In this document: positions 43,132-52,000 of the stretch, one piece after another
Layout: every line of letters begins with the position of its first letter
Numbering within the stretch: the stretch's first letter is position 1
Notes under the pieces: generated by a model
The model's input: the letters and a program-made list of their open reading frames with translations, nothing else
What the model was told of the DNA's origin: nothing
Database searches by the model: none
Assembly (NCBI GenBank): GCA_028285625.1
Contig: JANQOX010000022.1
Coordinates: forward strand, 273,511-337,510
Direction: 5' to 3'
Source of the DNA: Myxococcota bacterium
Lineage (GTDB): Bacteria; Myxococcota_A; UBA9160; UBA6930
Length of the DNA stretch: 64,000 nucleotides
Translations under genes and position numbers: made by a program

Positions 43132-43398
43132 TCAGCGGATGGCTTCGCGCGCCTCCTTGCGCTTGCCCCGCCGGTCTCCCACTTCGACACCGGCGGCTTC
43201 GCGGGCTTCGGACCGGTCGCCCGGGTCCGTGGCTTCGCGCACTTCCCTGCGCTTGTCGCCCCGATCGCCGACTTCCACGTTCGCGTTCTCGCGGATGTCC
43301 TTACGAGTCTCGATACTCTCGATCGCCCCGCTCGAAGCGACCAGACCCACGACGAGGCAGGTGGACAGGAGGATCGTCAGTACGAGTCTTCTTGACAT
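43132..43398 (-). CDS. Small secreted charged-repeat protein
   Basis: 88 residues. A signal peptide (LVLTILLSTCLVVGLVASSGA) precedes a highly charged mature part. That part contains two copies of VEVGDR..(D/G)KR.E.REA with DRSEAREAAG between. The repeat is visible at DNA level in the GCGCTTG/TCTCCCACTTCGAC blocks. GGAG lies seven bases before the ATG. The mature part is probably helical or disordered. Not recognised; a cation- or polymer-binding periplasmic peptide is possible but unsupported. Confidence 0.65.
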   Translation of the reverse strand: MSRRLVLTILLSTCLVVGLVASSGAIESIETRKDIRENANVEVGDRGDKRREVREATDPGDRSEAREAAGVEVGDRRGKRKEAREAIR

Positions 43399-43491
43399 GC
43401 GCGACTCCAAAGCCATATCTCTTCGGTTCGACTTCCAGCGGGCCAACCTGGCACTTGCGAACACTAACACGAACCCACGGCTGCACCCGCA

Positions 43492-43959
43492 ATGGATGAA
43501 GAGTCGTCCGGCCGGCCGAGCCCTGCGGGCGCCGGGTTTCGCTGGCGACCCGCGATCCCTGCGATCCTGCTCGTCTTCGTCGCCCTCAATCAGATCCGCC
43601 TGGTCTACGAACACGATCTCGACCCCTGGAAGGGCGGCGGCTTCGGCATGTTCTCGACCGCGAACGGCGGAGGCGCACGCCACACCCACCTCTTCCTGAG
43701 CACCCCGGCCGGTGAAGTCGAGGTAGAACTGCCCGACGCGCTCGAGGACGTCGAGGCCAGGCTGCGCTCGCTCCCCACCGAAGCCTGGCTCGATCGGCTC
43801 GCGCGGGGGATCGCCCAGGAGACCGCCACCGAGCATCCGGAGCTCTCGGGGGTTCGGATCGAACTCTGGCGCACGCAGCTCGATCCAGTCGACCTGTCGC
43901 CCCGGATCGACCTCATGCGCGACCATCGCTACGACATCGAACCCGATGACGGCCGCTGA
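43492..43959 (+). CDS. Membrane-anchored protein of unknown function
   Basis: 155 residues with one N-terminal membrane segment (AIPAILLVFVALNQIRLVY) and an acidic soluble part. The segment HDLDPWKGGGFGMFSTANGGG is distinctive. Similar small proteins accompany HTTM/gamma-carboxylase-like membrane proteins, as here: the next gene starts 14 bases before this stop and encodes a multi-pass protein. They likely form a complex in the inner membrane. Function unknown. Confidence 0.65.
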   Translation: MDEESSGRPSPAGAGFRWRPAIPAILLVFVALNQIRLVYEHDLDPWKGGGFGMFSTANGGGARHTHLFLSTPAGEVEVELPDALEDVEARLRSLPTEAWLDRLARGIAQETATEHPELSGVRIELWRTQLDPVDLSPRIDLMRDHRYDIEPDDGR

Positions 43960-44839
43960 GAGGGCCGAGCCGAGCGCCTCTTCGGCCTCGGGCTGGCTCG
44001 ACGCTCAGGGATTCTGGATCGCGCTCCGCCTCACCCTGCTCGACCTGCTGCTGGTGCCGATCGGAGACTGGAACGTTCGCGCCGCCGTGCTGTTGCTGGC
44101 CGGCGCGGGGCTGATCCATGGCGGAATCCTGCGCTCCCCGTGGACCTGGTTCGCGATCGCGCTGGCGAGCGGCTGGCGCGTGTTCGCAGACTGGCCCCTG
44201 GCCGACAACCACGCCTACCTGCTCGCCTACTGGTGCCTCGGGGTCGCCCTGGCTCTGGGTGGATCCATGCCGGGCCTCGATCTCGCCCGCACCGCGCGCC
44301 TGCTGATCGGGCTCTCCTTCTCGTTCGCCGTGCTGTGGAAGGGGCTGCTCTCCGTCGACTACGTCGACGAGAGCTTCTTTCGAAGCCTGCTCCTGACGGA
44401 CTACCGGTTCGAGGAGCCCGCGATCGCGTTCGGCGGGATGACGCCGTCGAGCCTCGAAGAAGGATGGAGCCTGATCGAGGAGAACCGTCACGCCGAAGAC
44501 AAGCCGGCTCCCGCGACGGTCGAGACCCCTGCGCTGCGATCGCTCGCCCGCTTCGCGACGTGGAGCACGCTGTTGATGGAGGCCGCGGTTGCGCTCTCGT
44601 TCCTGCTTCCCCGCCGCAGCGTGTGGGGACGTCTCCGCGACCCTGCCCTGCTCGTCTTCTGCGCCACCACCTACGCGATCGCCCCGGTCCCCGGGTTCGG
44701 CTGGCTGCTGCTCGCCATGGGCCTCGCGCAATGCCCCGAGGACGCACGCCGCACCCGTTGGCTGTACCTGGCCTGCTTCGCACTCGTACTGCTCCACGAT
44801 CAGGTGCCGTGGTTCGACGCCGTGTCCTGGTTCCGATGA
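43946..44839 (+). CDS. Multi-pass HTTM-like membrane protein
   Basis: 297 residues with about eight hydrophobic segments, for example FWIALRLTLLDLLLVPIGD, AAVLLLAGAGLIHGGI, LLIGLSFSFAVLWKGLLS and LLMEAAVALSFLLP. The order and the LWKGLLS plus FF/SLL segments recall HTTM-domain proteins (vitamin-K gamma-carboxylase-like), but this one is short and lacks certain signature residues as far as I can see. It overlaps the upstream gene by 14 bases. Function unknown. Confidence 0.65.
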   Translation: MTAAERAEPSASSASGWLDAQGFWIALRLTLLDLLLVPIGDWNVRAAVLLLAGAGLIHGGILRSPWTWFAIALASGWRVFADWPLADNHAYLLAYWCLGVALALGGSMPGLDLARTARLLIGLSFSFAVLWKGLLSVDYVDESFFRSLLLTDYRFEEPAIAFGGMTPSSLEEGWSLIEENRHAEDKPAPATVETPALRSLARFATWSTLLMEAAVALSFLLPRRSVWGRLRDPALLVFCATTYAIAPVPGFGWLLLAMGLAQCPEDARRTRWLYLACFALVLLHDQVPWFDAVSWFR

Positions 44840-45024
44840 GAACGCGCTGAGCGCGGGCGCGGGCTAGCGCTGGCAGGGGAAGGGACCGCGCGGCTCGCGC
44901 GGAAGCACCGATTCGAATGACCGCGCGGGCGAGCCCGCTGCCGACCCTCACGGTCGGGTGGCGCGGTAGGCTCTCGCCGACGCCCGGGTCATTGGAGAGG
45001 CCTCGGGATTCGCGAAGGGGCTCC

Positions 45025-46032
45025 ATGGATCCCATCAGCCAGGCCGCCATCGGGGCGGCCGCGGCGCAGGCGTTCGCGCGCCGCGGTCAGGTGGCCTCGG
45101 CGGGGCTGCTCGGCGCGCTCGCGGGGATGGCGCCCGACCTCGACGTGCTGATCCGTTCGTCGCGCGACCCGCTCCTCTTCCTCGAGTTCCATCGTCAGTT
45201 CACGCACGCATTCGCCTTCATCCCCATCGGCGCGCTGCTCTGTGCGCTCGTGCTCCATCCACTCGTGCACCGCAGGCTCTCACCCAGGGAGACCTATCTC
45301 TACTGCGTGCTCGGCTTTGCGACGCATGGCCTGCTCGATGCGTGCACCTCCTATGGCACACAGCTGCTCTGGCCGTTCTCGGACTTGCGCGTCGCGTGGA
45401 GCCACATTGCCATCGTCGATCCCCTGTTCACGCTACCGCTCGTCGTACTGTGCGGCATGGCAGCGCGTAGCAACCGCCGAGTGCTCGCGCGTGCCGCCTG
45501 CGCCTGGGCCCTCGCCTACCTGCTACTCGGTGTCGTCCAACGAGAACGCGTGGAGTCGGTCGGCCTCGCGCTGGCACACGAGCGCGGGCATCGGCCGGGC
45601 GTGGTCCAGGCCAAGCCCGCTTTCGGCAGCCTGCTGCTGTGGAAGACGATCTACGAGCACGACGGACGCTTCCATGTCGATGCGGTACGCCTGGCCGCGA
45701 ACCCCCACGTGTTCGAGGGGGCGAGCGTCGAGCGCCTGGCGCTTGCGCGGGATCTGCCCTGGCTCGACGCGAGTAGCCAGCAGGCTCGCTCCCTCGAGCG
45801 ATTCCGCCGGTTCTCGCAGGATGCACTCGCCCTCGACACCAGTCGCCCCCATACGGTGATCGACCTTCGCTATTCGATGCTGCCGAACCGCATCGACCCC
45901 CTCTGGGGAATCGTGCTCGACCCCGAAGCCGACGCCGCGGCCTTCCCCGCTTTCGTGACGTTCCGCAGCCTCTCGCCAGCCGACCGCGAGACGTTCTTCT
46001 CGATGTTGTTCCCGAGCCGCAGCACCCCGTAG
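45025..46032 (+). CDS. Membrane-bound metal-dependent hydrolase (YdjM/DUF457 family)
   Basis: 335 residues. The N-terminal half is membrane-embedded with the family's metal residues: MAPDLDVLIRSS, EFHRQFTHAFAF and GFATHGLLDACTSYGTQLLWPFS. The C-terminal ~150 residues are soluble and contain no family signature that I know. Members are putative integral-membrane hydrolases of uncertain substrate. AAGGGG lies five bases before the ATG. It stands between the HTTM-like pair and the selenoprotein, all on the plus strand but with separate spacing. Confidence 0.83.
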   Translation: MDPISQAAIGAAAAQAFARRGQVASAGLLGALAGMAPDLDVLIRSSRDPLLFLEFHRQFTHAFAFIPIGALLCALVLHPLVHRRLSPRETYLYCVLGFATHGLLDACTSYGTQLLWPFSDLRVAWSHIAIVDPLFTLPLVVLCGMAARSNRRVLARAACAWALAYLLLGVVQRERVESVGLALAHERGHRPGVVQAKPAFGSLLLWKTIYEHDGRFHVDAVRLAANPHVFEGASVERLALARDLPWLDASSQQARSLERFRRFSQDALALDTSRPHTVIDLRYSMLPNRIDPLWGIVLDPEADAAAFPAFVTFRSLSPADRETFFSMLFPSRSTP

Positions 46033-46123
46033 GAGGGACTCGGAGGGAGCGTGGAGGGCACCGTGAGCGGTACGATCTGACCTCGCTATGCACTCGGGCT
46101 CGAGGGCCACGAAGGAGGCGGTG

Positions 46124-47272
46124 ATGCCGCAAGTCAGCGAGACGATTCCGGAAGCGTTGAAGCCGCGCGTCGATGCCGCGGTCGCGTGGTTCAACGCGTC
46201 CCCGGATGCGGCCGAGGACGAGTTCAAGGTGACGGGGATCCTCGATGCAGACGAGGCGCTGCGTGGATCGAACGAGCTTCGGCTCATCCTCTGCGGCGGG
46301 GATCGCTGCGAGCAGCGTTCGTTCCGGGTCGGCGGCACGGTCGATGCGTGGGAGGTCGAGCTCGCCGACTCTGCCCTGGCAGCGCAGGGCGCGAAGCCGC
46401 AGGCAGAGCTCGACCCGCCGCCGGGTCCCCGGCTTCGTTGGCTCGACGACAAGCTCTCGCAACACCCCTTCGTCGTCCTGCTCTTCTACCGAGGCTTCTG
46501 GTGACCTCCGTGTCGCTCCGAGTTGCGGAGCTACATGACCGAGGGAGTCGTCGAGAAGATCCGCGCCGCCGGTGGCGAGGTCTATGCCATCACCAGCGAG
46601 CCGCAGCATCTGGCCGATCAGGCCCATGAACACTGGGGCCTCGACTTCGAGAACGTCGGGGATCCCCACCAGGAGATCTCCAGAACCTGCAGCGAGCGCG
46701 GCTGGCTGACCCTCTATGCGAACCGGGGCGACCTCGAGTTTCTGCAACGCGGGGCGAACTGGGAGGTCGAGCATCCGAAGGGCTACTTCCAGCCGGGTGT
46801 CCTGGCCCTCACGAACGCAGGCCGCGTCTTGTACCGCTGGCGCTCGGTGCCGTCGGCCGAGAACCTGAACGGCACGCTCGCACGACCCACGCCCCAGCAC
46901 GCGTGGGGCGCCATCGAGAGATCACTCGAAGCCGGCGACGCAGCAGCCGATGCCGCACACGACGACGACCCCGAGATCGACCAGGCGCCCCCGCCGCGGA
47001 TCCTCTTCGTGGCTGCATTGATCGCGAATGGCTGGTTCGTCGGCGTGAAGTCGTTCGCGTACTCGCCCGGAGTGGGATCGGTTCCCTCGCGCTTCGCGGC
47101 TGCCTCTTCGCGGTGGCTGCTGTTCCTGGCGTTCTGGGCGGCCGCGCTGGCCTTCTTGCCAAAGGTGCTGGTCGGCCTCGGCTTTGCCGGCTGGGTCGCA
47201 TGGATCGCGCGGGACATCCGGCGCGTCCTCGGTGGCCTGGATGTGCAGGAGGAACTCGTCGCCAGTCGTTGA
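46124..47272 (+). CDS. AhpC/TSA-type selenoprotein with UxxC site and membrane tail
   Basis: One continuous 382-residue frame interrupted only by TGA at 46502-46504, proposed as selenocysteine 127. The context FYRGFW-U-PPCRSELRSYM is the redoxin motif FYRGxWCPxC of AhpC/TSA proteins with the peroxidatic Cys replaced by Sec and the second Cys kept (C130). A bacterial SECIS hairpin follows directly. Residues 1-110 are a helical/beta N-domain, 110-240 the thioredoxin-like domain (VYAITSEPQHLADQ, LYANRGDLEFLQRG) and 290-365 two or three membrane helices. AAGGAGG lies six bases before the ATG. It is likely a membrane-tethered peroxidase or thiol oxidoreductase. It depends on Sec machinery encoded elsewhere. 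Confidence 0.85.
46502..46535 (+). promoter_or_regulatory. Sec TGA codon and bacterial SECIS hairpin
   Basis: TGA (46502-46504) is followed by a stem: TGT (46511-46513) pairs with ACA (46533-46535), then a C/T mismatch, then GCTCCG (46515-46520) with CGGAGC (46526-46531). The apical loop is AGTTG (46521-46525). The loop begins 16 bases after TGA, is 5 nt long and has G in its first two positions, all within the known bacterial SECIS rules for SelB binding. Confidence 0.8.
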
Positions 47273-47360
47273 CCTCCGAGGCCGCAGCGCGTCGGTCGAT
47301 TACAGCGATGATGCCCTCCCGTGCCACGACACCAGAAGCGCGGGTTGGCGAAGCGCCTCG

Positions 47361-47858
47361 CTACCTGGGCTGGATTGCCGCCACGCAGGGCTGGCAGAGG
47401 CAGGTGGGGGGGGCTTCGGGCCCGTCGCTCACGCCGAAGAAGCCGCGCTCGCCGCGCTGGATCGTTCGGCCGCACTGTGCGCAGGCGGCGTCGCGGTTCA
47501 ACACGAGCTCGTTCCACGCGTAGACGTGCGGAAAGTCCGAGTCGGCCTCGGGCCCGCCGGCCGCGCCGTCGGTCGGCGCCTCGGCGTTCGGGCGCTCGCG
47601 GTCGCTGCGCACGAGGCGCTGTGCGTTGCGGCGCACGTTGCGCGCGAGTCGCGCCGAGTCGCCGACGATCTCGTCCACGTCGGCCACCACCCCGTCTACC
47701 AGATCGAACGTGTCCTCGAGAACGCTGCGAATCAGGTGGGAGACGGTCAGGCGCCTCCGCTCGGCCTCCTGCTTGAGCGTGGCTTCCATGTCGCGCGGTA
47801 CGCGCGTCTGGATCAGGCGGTCCTTGCGCGGGCGCGCGGGGCGGTCCGAATCGGCCAT
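47361..47858 (-). CDS. Ribbon-helix-helix / zinc-ribbon protein
   Basis: 165 residues. The N-terminal half contains LIQTRVPRDMEATLKQEA then RRRLTVSHLIRSVLED, a ribbon-helix-helix-like DNA-binding unit (beta strand TRV, two helices). The C-terminal part has CAQCGRTIQRGERGF and CLCQPC, a four-cysteine zinc ribbon. Between them is an acidic linker. It is divergent from a small helical protein, with a 27-bp palindrome in the 169-base gap, which it may bind. The family is not recognised beyond these motifs. Confidence 0.65.
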   Translation of the reverse strand: MADSDRPARPRKDRLIQTRVPRDMEATLKQEAERRRLTVSHLIRSVLEDTFDLVDGVVADVDEIVGDSARLARNVRRNAQRLVRSDRERPNAEAPTDGAAGGPEADSDFPHVYAWNELVLNRDAACAQCGRTIQRGERGFFGVSDGPEAPPTCLCQPCVAAIQPR

Positions 47859-47971
47859 GTCATGCAATGTAGGACATCGATTCCGGGGCGTGCCAGGAGA
47901 CGAAGATTGCTGCAAAAACGAGCACGTAGACAGTTCCTAGACCGGGCGATCCGAGCCAGACTTGCCAGTAC

Positions 47972-47998
47972 GTCATCAAATGTATTACAAATGATGAC
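47972..47998. promoter_or_regulatory. 27-bp near-perfect palindrome, candidate operator
   Basis: GTCATCAAATGTA (47972-47984), a central T and TACAAATGATGAC (47986-47998) pair at 11 of 13 positions. It lies between the divergent RHH/zinc-ribbon gene and the small protein gene at 48028. TTGCCA (47962-47967) lies 17 bp before TTACAA, a weak promoter overlapping the palindrome. Confidence 0.6.
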
Positions 47999-48027
47999 AC
48001 CCCATCCCCAACCGAGGAGACCGAACC

Positions 48028-48321
48028 ATGACCGACCCCAAGGAACTGATCGCTCTGATCGAGGACGCCGTGGACCAGGGCGCGACCAGCGTGGAGGAGA
48101 TCCACCGCCGCATCGCGGAGCTTCCGCTCCGGGCGCTCGAGCAGCCCGGCCTGCTCGAGCGGACCACCCAGGACGTGCGTTCGATCCAGGACGCCTCGAT
48201 CGGCGCCGTCTACGACGCGATCCGCGACGTGAACCACGAGGTGGCCAAGCTCGCCGGCGAGCTGCTCGCGCCGACGGCCAGGCGGCAGCAGGCCGTGCCC
48301 AGCGACGGCGCCGAAGCATAG
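48028..48321 (+). CDS. Small helical protein of unknown function
   Basis: 97 residues, mostly amphipathic helix: ELIALIEDAVDQGATSVEEIHRR, LRALEQPGLLERTTQDV and SIGAVYDAIRDVNHEVAKLAGELL. The pattern resembles small phasin- or helper-like proteins but no family is certain. GAGGAG lies about eight to ten bases before the ATG. Control by the palindrome just upstream and the divergent RHH protein is probable. After it, bases 48322-48577 hold no gene that I can see. Confidence 0.6.
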   Translation: MTDPKELIALIEDAVDQGATSVEEIHRRIAELPLRALEQPGLLERTTQDVRSIQDASIGAVYDAIRDVNHEVAKLAGELLAPTARRQQAVPSDGAEA

Positions 48322-48577
48322 GCCGCGGCGCGCGCGCGCAGCGCTCGCTGGTGTTCGCACGAGGGCTCGGGGCCAACCGCTCCGGCTTCCTCCCCATGCA
48401 GCGACCTGCGCGGTGATCGCCAAGGCCTCGGCGACCTGCCGGCAGCGGGACGAAACGCCGCCTACCGGGCCAGGTGCTGGTCGGGAGTCGTTCCCGCGGA
48501 GGGCGCCCCGTACCCCGACACGCCCCGCTCGCCGTCCTCGCTACTGTCAGCGGGCCGTGGATCTCAGGAGGCCCCCC

Positions 48578-50233
48578 GTGCAGCGAACGTGGAGAACACT
48601 CGGACTCGTCATCGCGCTCCTCGTCGCCCCCGTGGAGACCTCGGGCGCGGACTTCGACGTCGTGATCCTGAACGGCCGGGTGATGGATCCGGAGACGAAG
48701 CTCGACGCGCCTCGCCACGTGGGGATCAGGAACGGACGGATCGCCGCGATCACCGAGCAATCCATCGAGGGTGCCGAGACCATCGACGCAACCGGACACG
48801 TGGTCACTGCAGGCTTCATCGACACGCACCACCACGGGGCGGGGAATCTCTGGGGAGTCAAGGTCGGACTCCGCGACGGCGTGACCTCCCCGATGGATCT
48901 CGAGCTGGGGACCATCAACGTCGACGCCTGGTACGCGGAGCGCGAGGGCCGCTGGCCCGTGAACTTCGGGGCAGCGGCCTCCCACGAGTTCCACCGCATG
49001 CGCGTCCTGGACGGCATGCCCCTCGAGAGCCCCGCCGACGGCAACGACTTCGCCAAGCTCCGCAACGCCTCCTACGAAGGCGACGACACACCCGACTGGG
49101 CCGTGACCCGCGCCTCGCTCGACCAGCTGAACGCGATGCTCGCGAACCTGGACGAGGAGCTTCGGGCGGGCGCAATCGGGGTTGCGTCGACGACCGGCTA
49201 CATGGCCAAGGGCGTCACGACGCTCGAGCTGTTCAACGTGCAGAAGGTCGCCGCGAACTACGGACGGCTCTACGCCTCGCACGTGCGCCTGCTCGGCAAT
49301 GCCAACCCGCCAACCGAGGCCACGTTGGGCGCGTTCGAACAGATTGCGAACGGGGTAGCGCTGAACCAGCCGCTGGTCCTCAGCCACAACAACAACTTCG
49401 GCTGGTGGGAGGTGGAGGAGCATCTGCAGCTGCTACGCGGGCAGGGCTACAACGTATGGTCGGAGTACTACCCGTACACCTGCGGCTCCTCGACGATCGG
49501 ATCGGAGTTCATCAAACCGGACAGCATCGGCGAGATGGGACTCGACTATTCCAACCTGATCGACCCGCGCAGCGGCGAGAAGATGAACCGCGAGATCTAC
49601 GACCGGATCGTCGCCGAGGATCCTGCCTACATCATCATCCTGTGCCTTCCGCAACGCGAGCCGTGGCTTCCGATGTGGCTCGAGGTGCCCCACATGACTG
49701 TGGCCGGCGACCAGATGCCCCCGGTCGACGCCGAAGGACGGGCCCTCGGCTGGGACGACCCGTACGAGGCCTACAACGGACACCCGCGGACCGCCGGCAC
49801 GCACGCCAAGACCCTGCGGCTGGCCCGAGAGCATGGCGTGTCGCTGATGCAGGTGCTCGCCCAGAACAGCTACTGGGCGGCCAAACACCTGGGAGATGCG
49901 GGCATCGAGGCGATGAAGGTACGTGGCCGCATGCGGGAAGGCATGGTGGCCGACATCGTCGTCTTCGACCCCGACACCGTGACCGACAATGCCGGTTACA
50001 AGGCCGGGAGCAACGGCCTGCCGTCGACCGGCATCCCGTACGTCCTCGTCCACGGCTCGGTGATGGTGCGCGACTCCAAGGTGGTGGACGGCGTGCTCCC
50101 GGGCCAACCGATCCGCTTCGATCCCGAGCCGAAAGGGCGCTTCACACCTCTCGAACGCGAGTCCTACCTGGAGCGTCTCGGCGTCACGAACCCGAGTCTC
50201 CACGACGAGGCACTCGGAGCGACCACGGAATAG
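48578..50233 (+). CDS. Exported amidohydrolase (N-acyl-D-amino-acid deacylase-like)
   Basis: 551 residues from a GTG with AGGAGG six bases upstream; the signal peptide is LGLVIALLVAPVETSGA. The N-terminal composite domain leads into VVTAGFIDTHHHGAG, where HxH provides metal ligands of the amidohydrolase barrel. Other blocks are RLYASHVRLLGN, PLVLSHNNNFGWW and the C-terminal KVRGRMREGMVADIVVFDPDTV, typical of D-aminoacylases and D-glutamate deacylases. The expected Cys (in the NCG segment of D-aminoacylase) is not evident. Substrate unknown; the location is likely periplasmic. Confidence 0.85.
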   Translation: MQRTWRTLGLVIALLVAPVETSGADFDVVILNGRVMDPETKLDAPRHVGIRNGRIAAITEQSIEGAETIDATGHVVTAGFIDTHHHGAGNLWGVKVGLRDGVTSPMDLELGTINVDAWYAEREGRWPVNFGAAASHEFHRMRVLDGMPLESPADGNDFAKLRNASYEGDDTPDWAVTRASLDQLNAMLANLDEELRAGAIGVASTTGYMAKGVTTLELFNVQKVAANYGRLYASHVRLLGNANPPTEATLGAFEQIANGVALNQPLVLSHNNNFGWWEVEEHLQLLRGQGYNVWSEYYPYTCGSSTIGSEFIKPDSIGEMGLDYSNLIDPRSGEKMNREIYDRIVAEDPAYIIILCLPQREPWLPMWLEVPHMTVAGDQMPPVDAEGRALGWDDPYEAYNGHPRTAGTHAKTLRLAREHGVSLMQVLAQNSYWAAKHLGDAGIEAMKVRGRMREGMVADIVVFDPDTVTDNAGYKAGSNGLPSTGIPYVLVHGSVMVRDSKVVDGVLPGQPIRFDPEPKGRFTPLERESYLERLGVTNPSLHDEALGATTE

Positions 50234-50252
50234 TCCAGACCCCTTGGCGGAT

Positions 50253-51467
50253 CTAGTCGATTGGCTGGGTCGGCGGCGGGTTGAGCCCCTCCAGCTCGCC
50301 CTCCTTGAGCCAGTCCGACATCAGGCCGGTGGCCGGTTCTCCTCGGGGCGCCGTATCCCAGGCGGTGCTCGTGCCCTGAGGCCACGCCTCGTGGTTGAAC
50401 GTGACCTCCCGCACCTCGATGTGGTCCTTGGTGACGTTCAGGACGGTCAGATCGTCCGCCATCGCCAGCGGACCGTCGTAGGTCTCGCGCACGCCCTCGA
50501 AGATCTCGAGCTCGACGTCCCGATGGTTCCAGTAGTGGTAGGCGACGGCCATGCGTGGTTTCACCATCGACATCAGCTTGCCGAACGCCTGGGGCGGGGT
50601 GTGGATCTGCGAGGTGACCCAGTAGGCCTGCTTGTAGGGGAAGCCCGCGATCTCCATCCACTGTTCGGGGGTGAAGAAGCACTCGTGCACCACGACGTCT
50701 GCACCGGCCGCCTCCTTGGTGAACCACTTGTTCGGGACGCTGTCGCCGCCGAACACGAAGCTCAGACCGTTCCAATCGAGCCGGAAGCTGACGGAGCCAT
50801 CACGGACGTGGATGGCGGGGAAGCTCGTCACCTGGACCCCGCCCTGGTCGTAGATGACGGCCGTCTTCGAGAAGTCGAACTCGTGGCCGATGATCTCGCC
50901 GCCGGCGTTCGGAAGCGTTCCTGCCCGGGATGTCACGTCCCAGGCCCAGGCCGCGCGAAGGTGGTCGATGTGGACCTTCGTGCCGAGTTCCGGCGAAGAT
51001 CCCGAAGGTCCGTACACGTGCAGCGGTTCGTAGCGTCCGCTCAACCAGCCACCGATCCAGAGCGCGGCGACGTCGCCGATGTGGTCGGTGTGAAGGTGGC
51101 TGGCGAATACCTTGTCCAGCTTCGCGTAGTCCACTTCGAGGCCGGCGAGACGATCGGTCGCACCGGTCCCGAGGTCGAACAGGAAGGACTCGCCATTGCC
51201 CAGCTCGACGAGGAAGGAAGCAGCCACGTTGCTCGGCGACTGGTTCGGCATGCCCGTCCCGAGGGCCGTGATGCGCATCTCGTCGGCGCCCAGCTTCTCG
51301 GTGTTCGGGTAGTACGTGCGTGGGTAGCGGTTGTCCTGGATGACCTGGGGAATGCGGCCGAACGGCACGCTCACGCCGTCGACCTGGTCCGGCTTGGCGA
51401 CGCTCGACGAAGCCGGCAGGAGCGCGCCCAGGATGAGAGAGAGGATCGCAGGAAGCAATCGGTGCAC
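50253..51467 (-). CDS. Exported MBL-fold metallohydrolase
   Basis: 404 residues from a GTG with GAGG nine bases upstream and a signal peptide (LLPAILSLILGALLPASSSVA). The metallo-beta-lactamase metal motif is SHLHTDHIGD; further ligands are in AIHVRDGS and FGGDSVPN. The N-terminal segment RTYYPNTEKLGADEMRITALGTG is characteristic of a group often annotated with the guanitoxin-cluster enzyme GntH, a link I hold only weakly. It follows an SRPBCC gene by 14 bases on the same strand and is probably co-transcribed with it. Confidence 0.83.
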   Translation of the reverse strand: MHRLLPAILSLILGALLPASSSVAKPDQVDGVSVPFGRIPQVIQDNRYPRTYYPNTEKLGADEMRITALGTGMPNQSPSNVAASFLVELGNGESFLFDLGTGATDRLAGLEVDYAKLDKVFASHLHTDHIGDVAALWIGGWLSGRYEPLHVYGPSGSSPELGTKVHIDHLRAAWAWDVTSRAGTLPNAGGEIIGHEFDFSKTAVIYDQGGVQVTSFPAIHVRDGSVSFRLDWNGLSFVFGGDSVPNKWFTKEAAGADVVVHECFFTPEQWMEIAGFPYKQAYWVTSQIHTPPQAFGKLMSMVKPRMAVAYHYWNHRDVELEIFEGVRETYDGPLAMADDLTVLNVTKDHIEVREVTFNHEAWPQGTSTAWDTAPRGEPATGLMSDWLKEGELEGLNPPPTQPID

Positions 51468-51481
51468 TTGGAGAGACCTCT

Positions 51482-52000
51482 TCACGAGTGGATGGCTCGA
51501 CGTCCGGCTGCAGGATCGCGTCCCGCCCCGCGCCAAGCGGGCTTCGCGACGTGATCGGCCAGTGCGGCCAGCAGCTCTCGATAGACCATGTGGTGCCCCC
51601 ATTCGCCACCGAGCAGGAAGCCGATGTGCATGAGCAGGCTGTTCGAGCGCACGTCACAGTGGAAGGAGACCTTCGTTCGTTCGTCGCCGAGCGGCTCGAA
51701 GACCCAGCGCCCCTTCCCGACGAGATCGCCACCGTCGTAGACCTCCTCGATCTCCGTCGGTGGCGAGATGCGCTGGATGGTGCGCGTGAAGCGCGACTTC
51801 ACGGGCGACCCCTTGGCTGCGAGTACGTGCTGGAGCTGCGCGCCCTCGACGACGTCGCCGCCTCCGATCACGTCGACCTCGTACCGGTGGTACCAGTCGC
51901 GCATGTGGGGGTAGTCGAGGATGACGTCGAAGAGCGCCAGCGCAGGCGCGTCGATCTCCAGGCTGTCGACCGTTTCGAAGCCGGGCACGACGCCGAACAT
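51482..52000 (-). CDS. SRPBCC family protein
   Basis: 172 residues. It has the START/Bet v1-like pattern: a first strand with FETVDSLEIDAPALALFDVILDYPHMRDW, then a run of beta strands (KSRFTRTIQRISPPTEIEEVYD, GRWVFEPLGDERTKVSFHCD) and a long C-terminal helix (VYRELLAALADHVAK). Such proteins form a hydrophobic cavity and act as cyclases or lipid/steroid binding proteins. A minus-strand TATAAT at 52108-52113 is a candidate -10. It is the first gene of the pair with the MBL hydrolase. Confidence 0.82.
   Translation of the reverse strand: MFGVVPGFETVDSLEIDAPALALFDVILDYPHMRDWYHRYEVDVIGGGDVVEGAQLQHVLAAKGSPVKSRFTRTIQRISPPTEIEEVYDGGDLVGKGRWVFEPLGDERTKVSFHCDVRSNSLLMHIGFLLGGEWGHHMVYRELLAALADHVAKPAWRGAGRDPAAGRRAIHS

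Noticed and set aside
46523..47272. A separate gene starting at TTG 46523
   Set aside because: It begins in the middle of a redoxin motif with no ribosome site, and is in frame with the upstream sequence through a TGA best read as selenocysteine.
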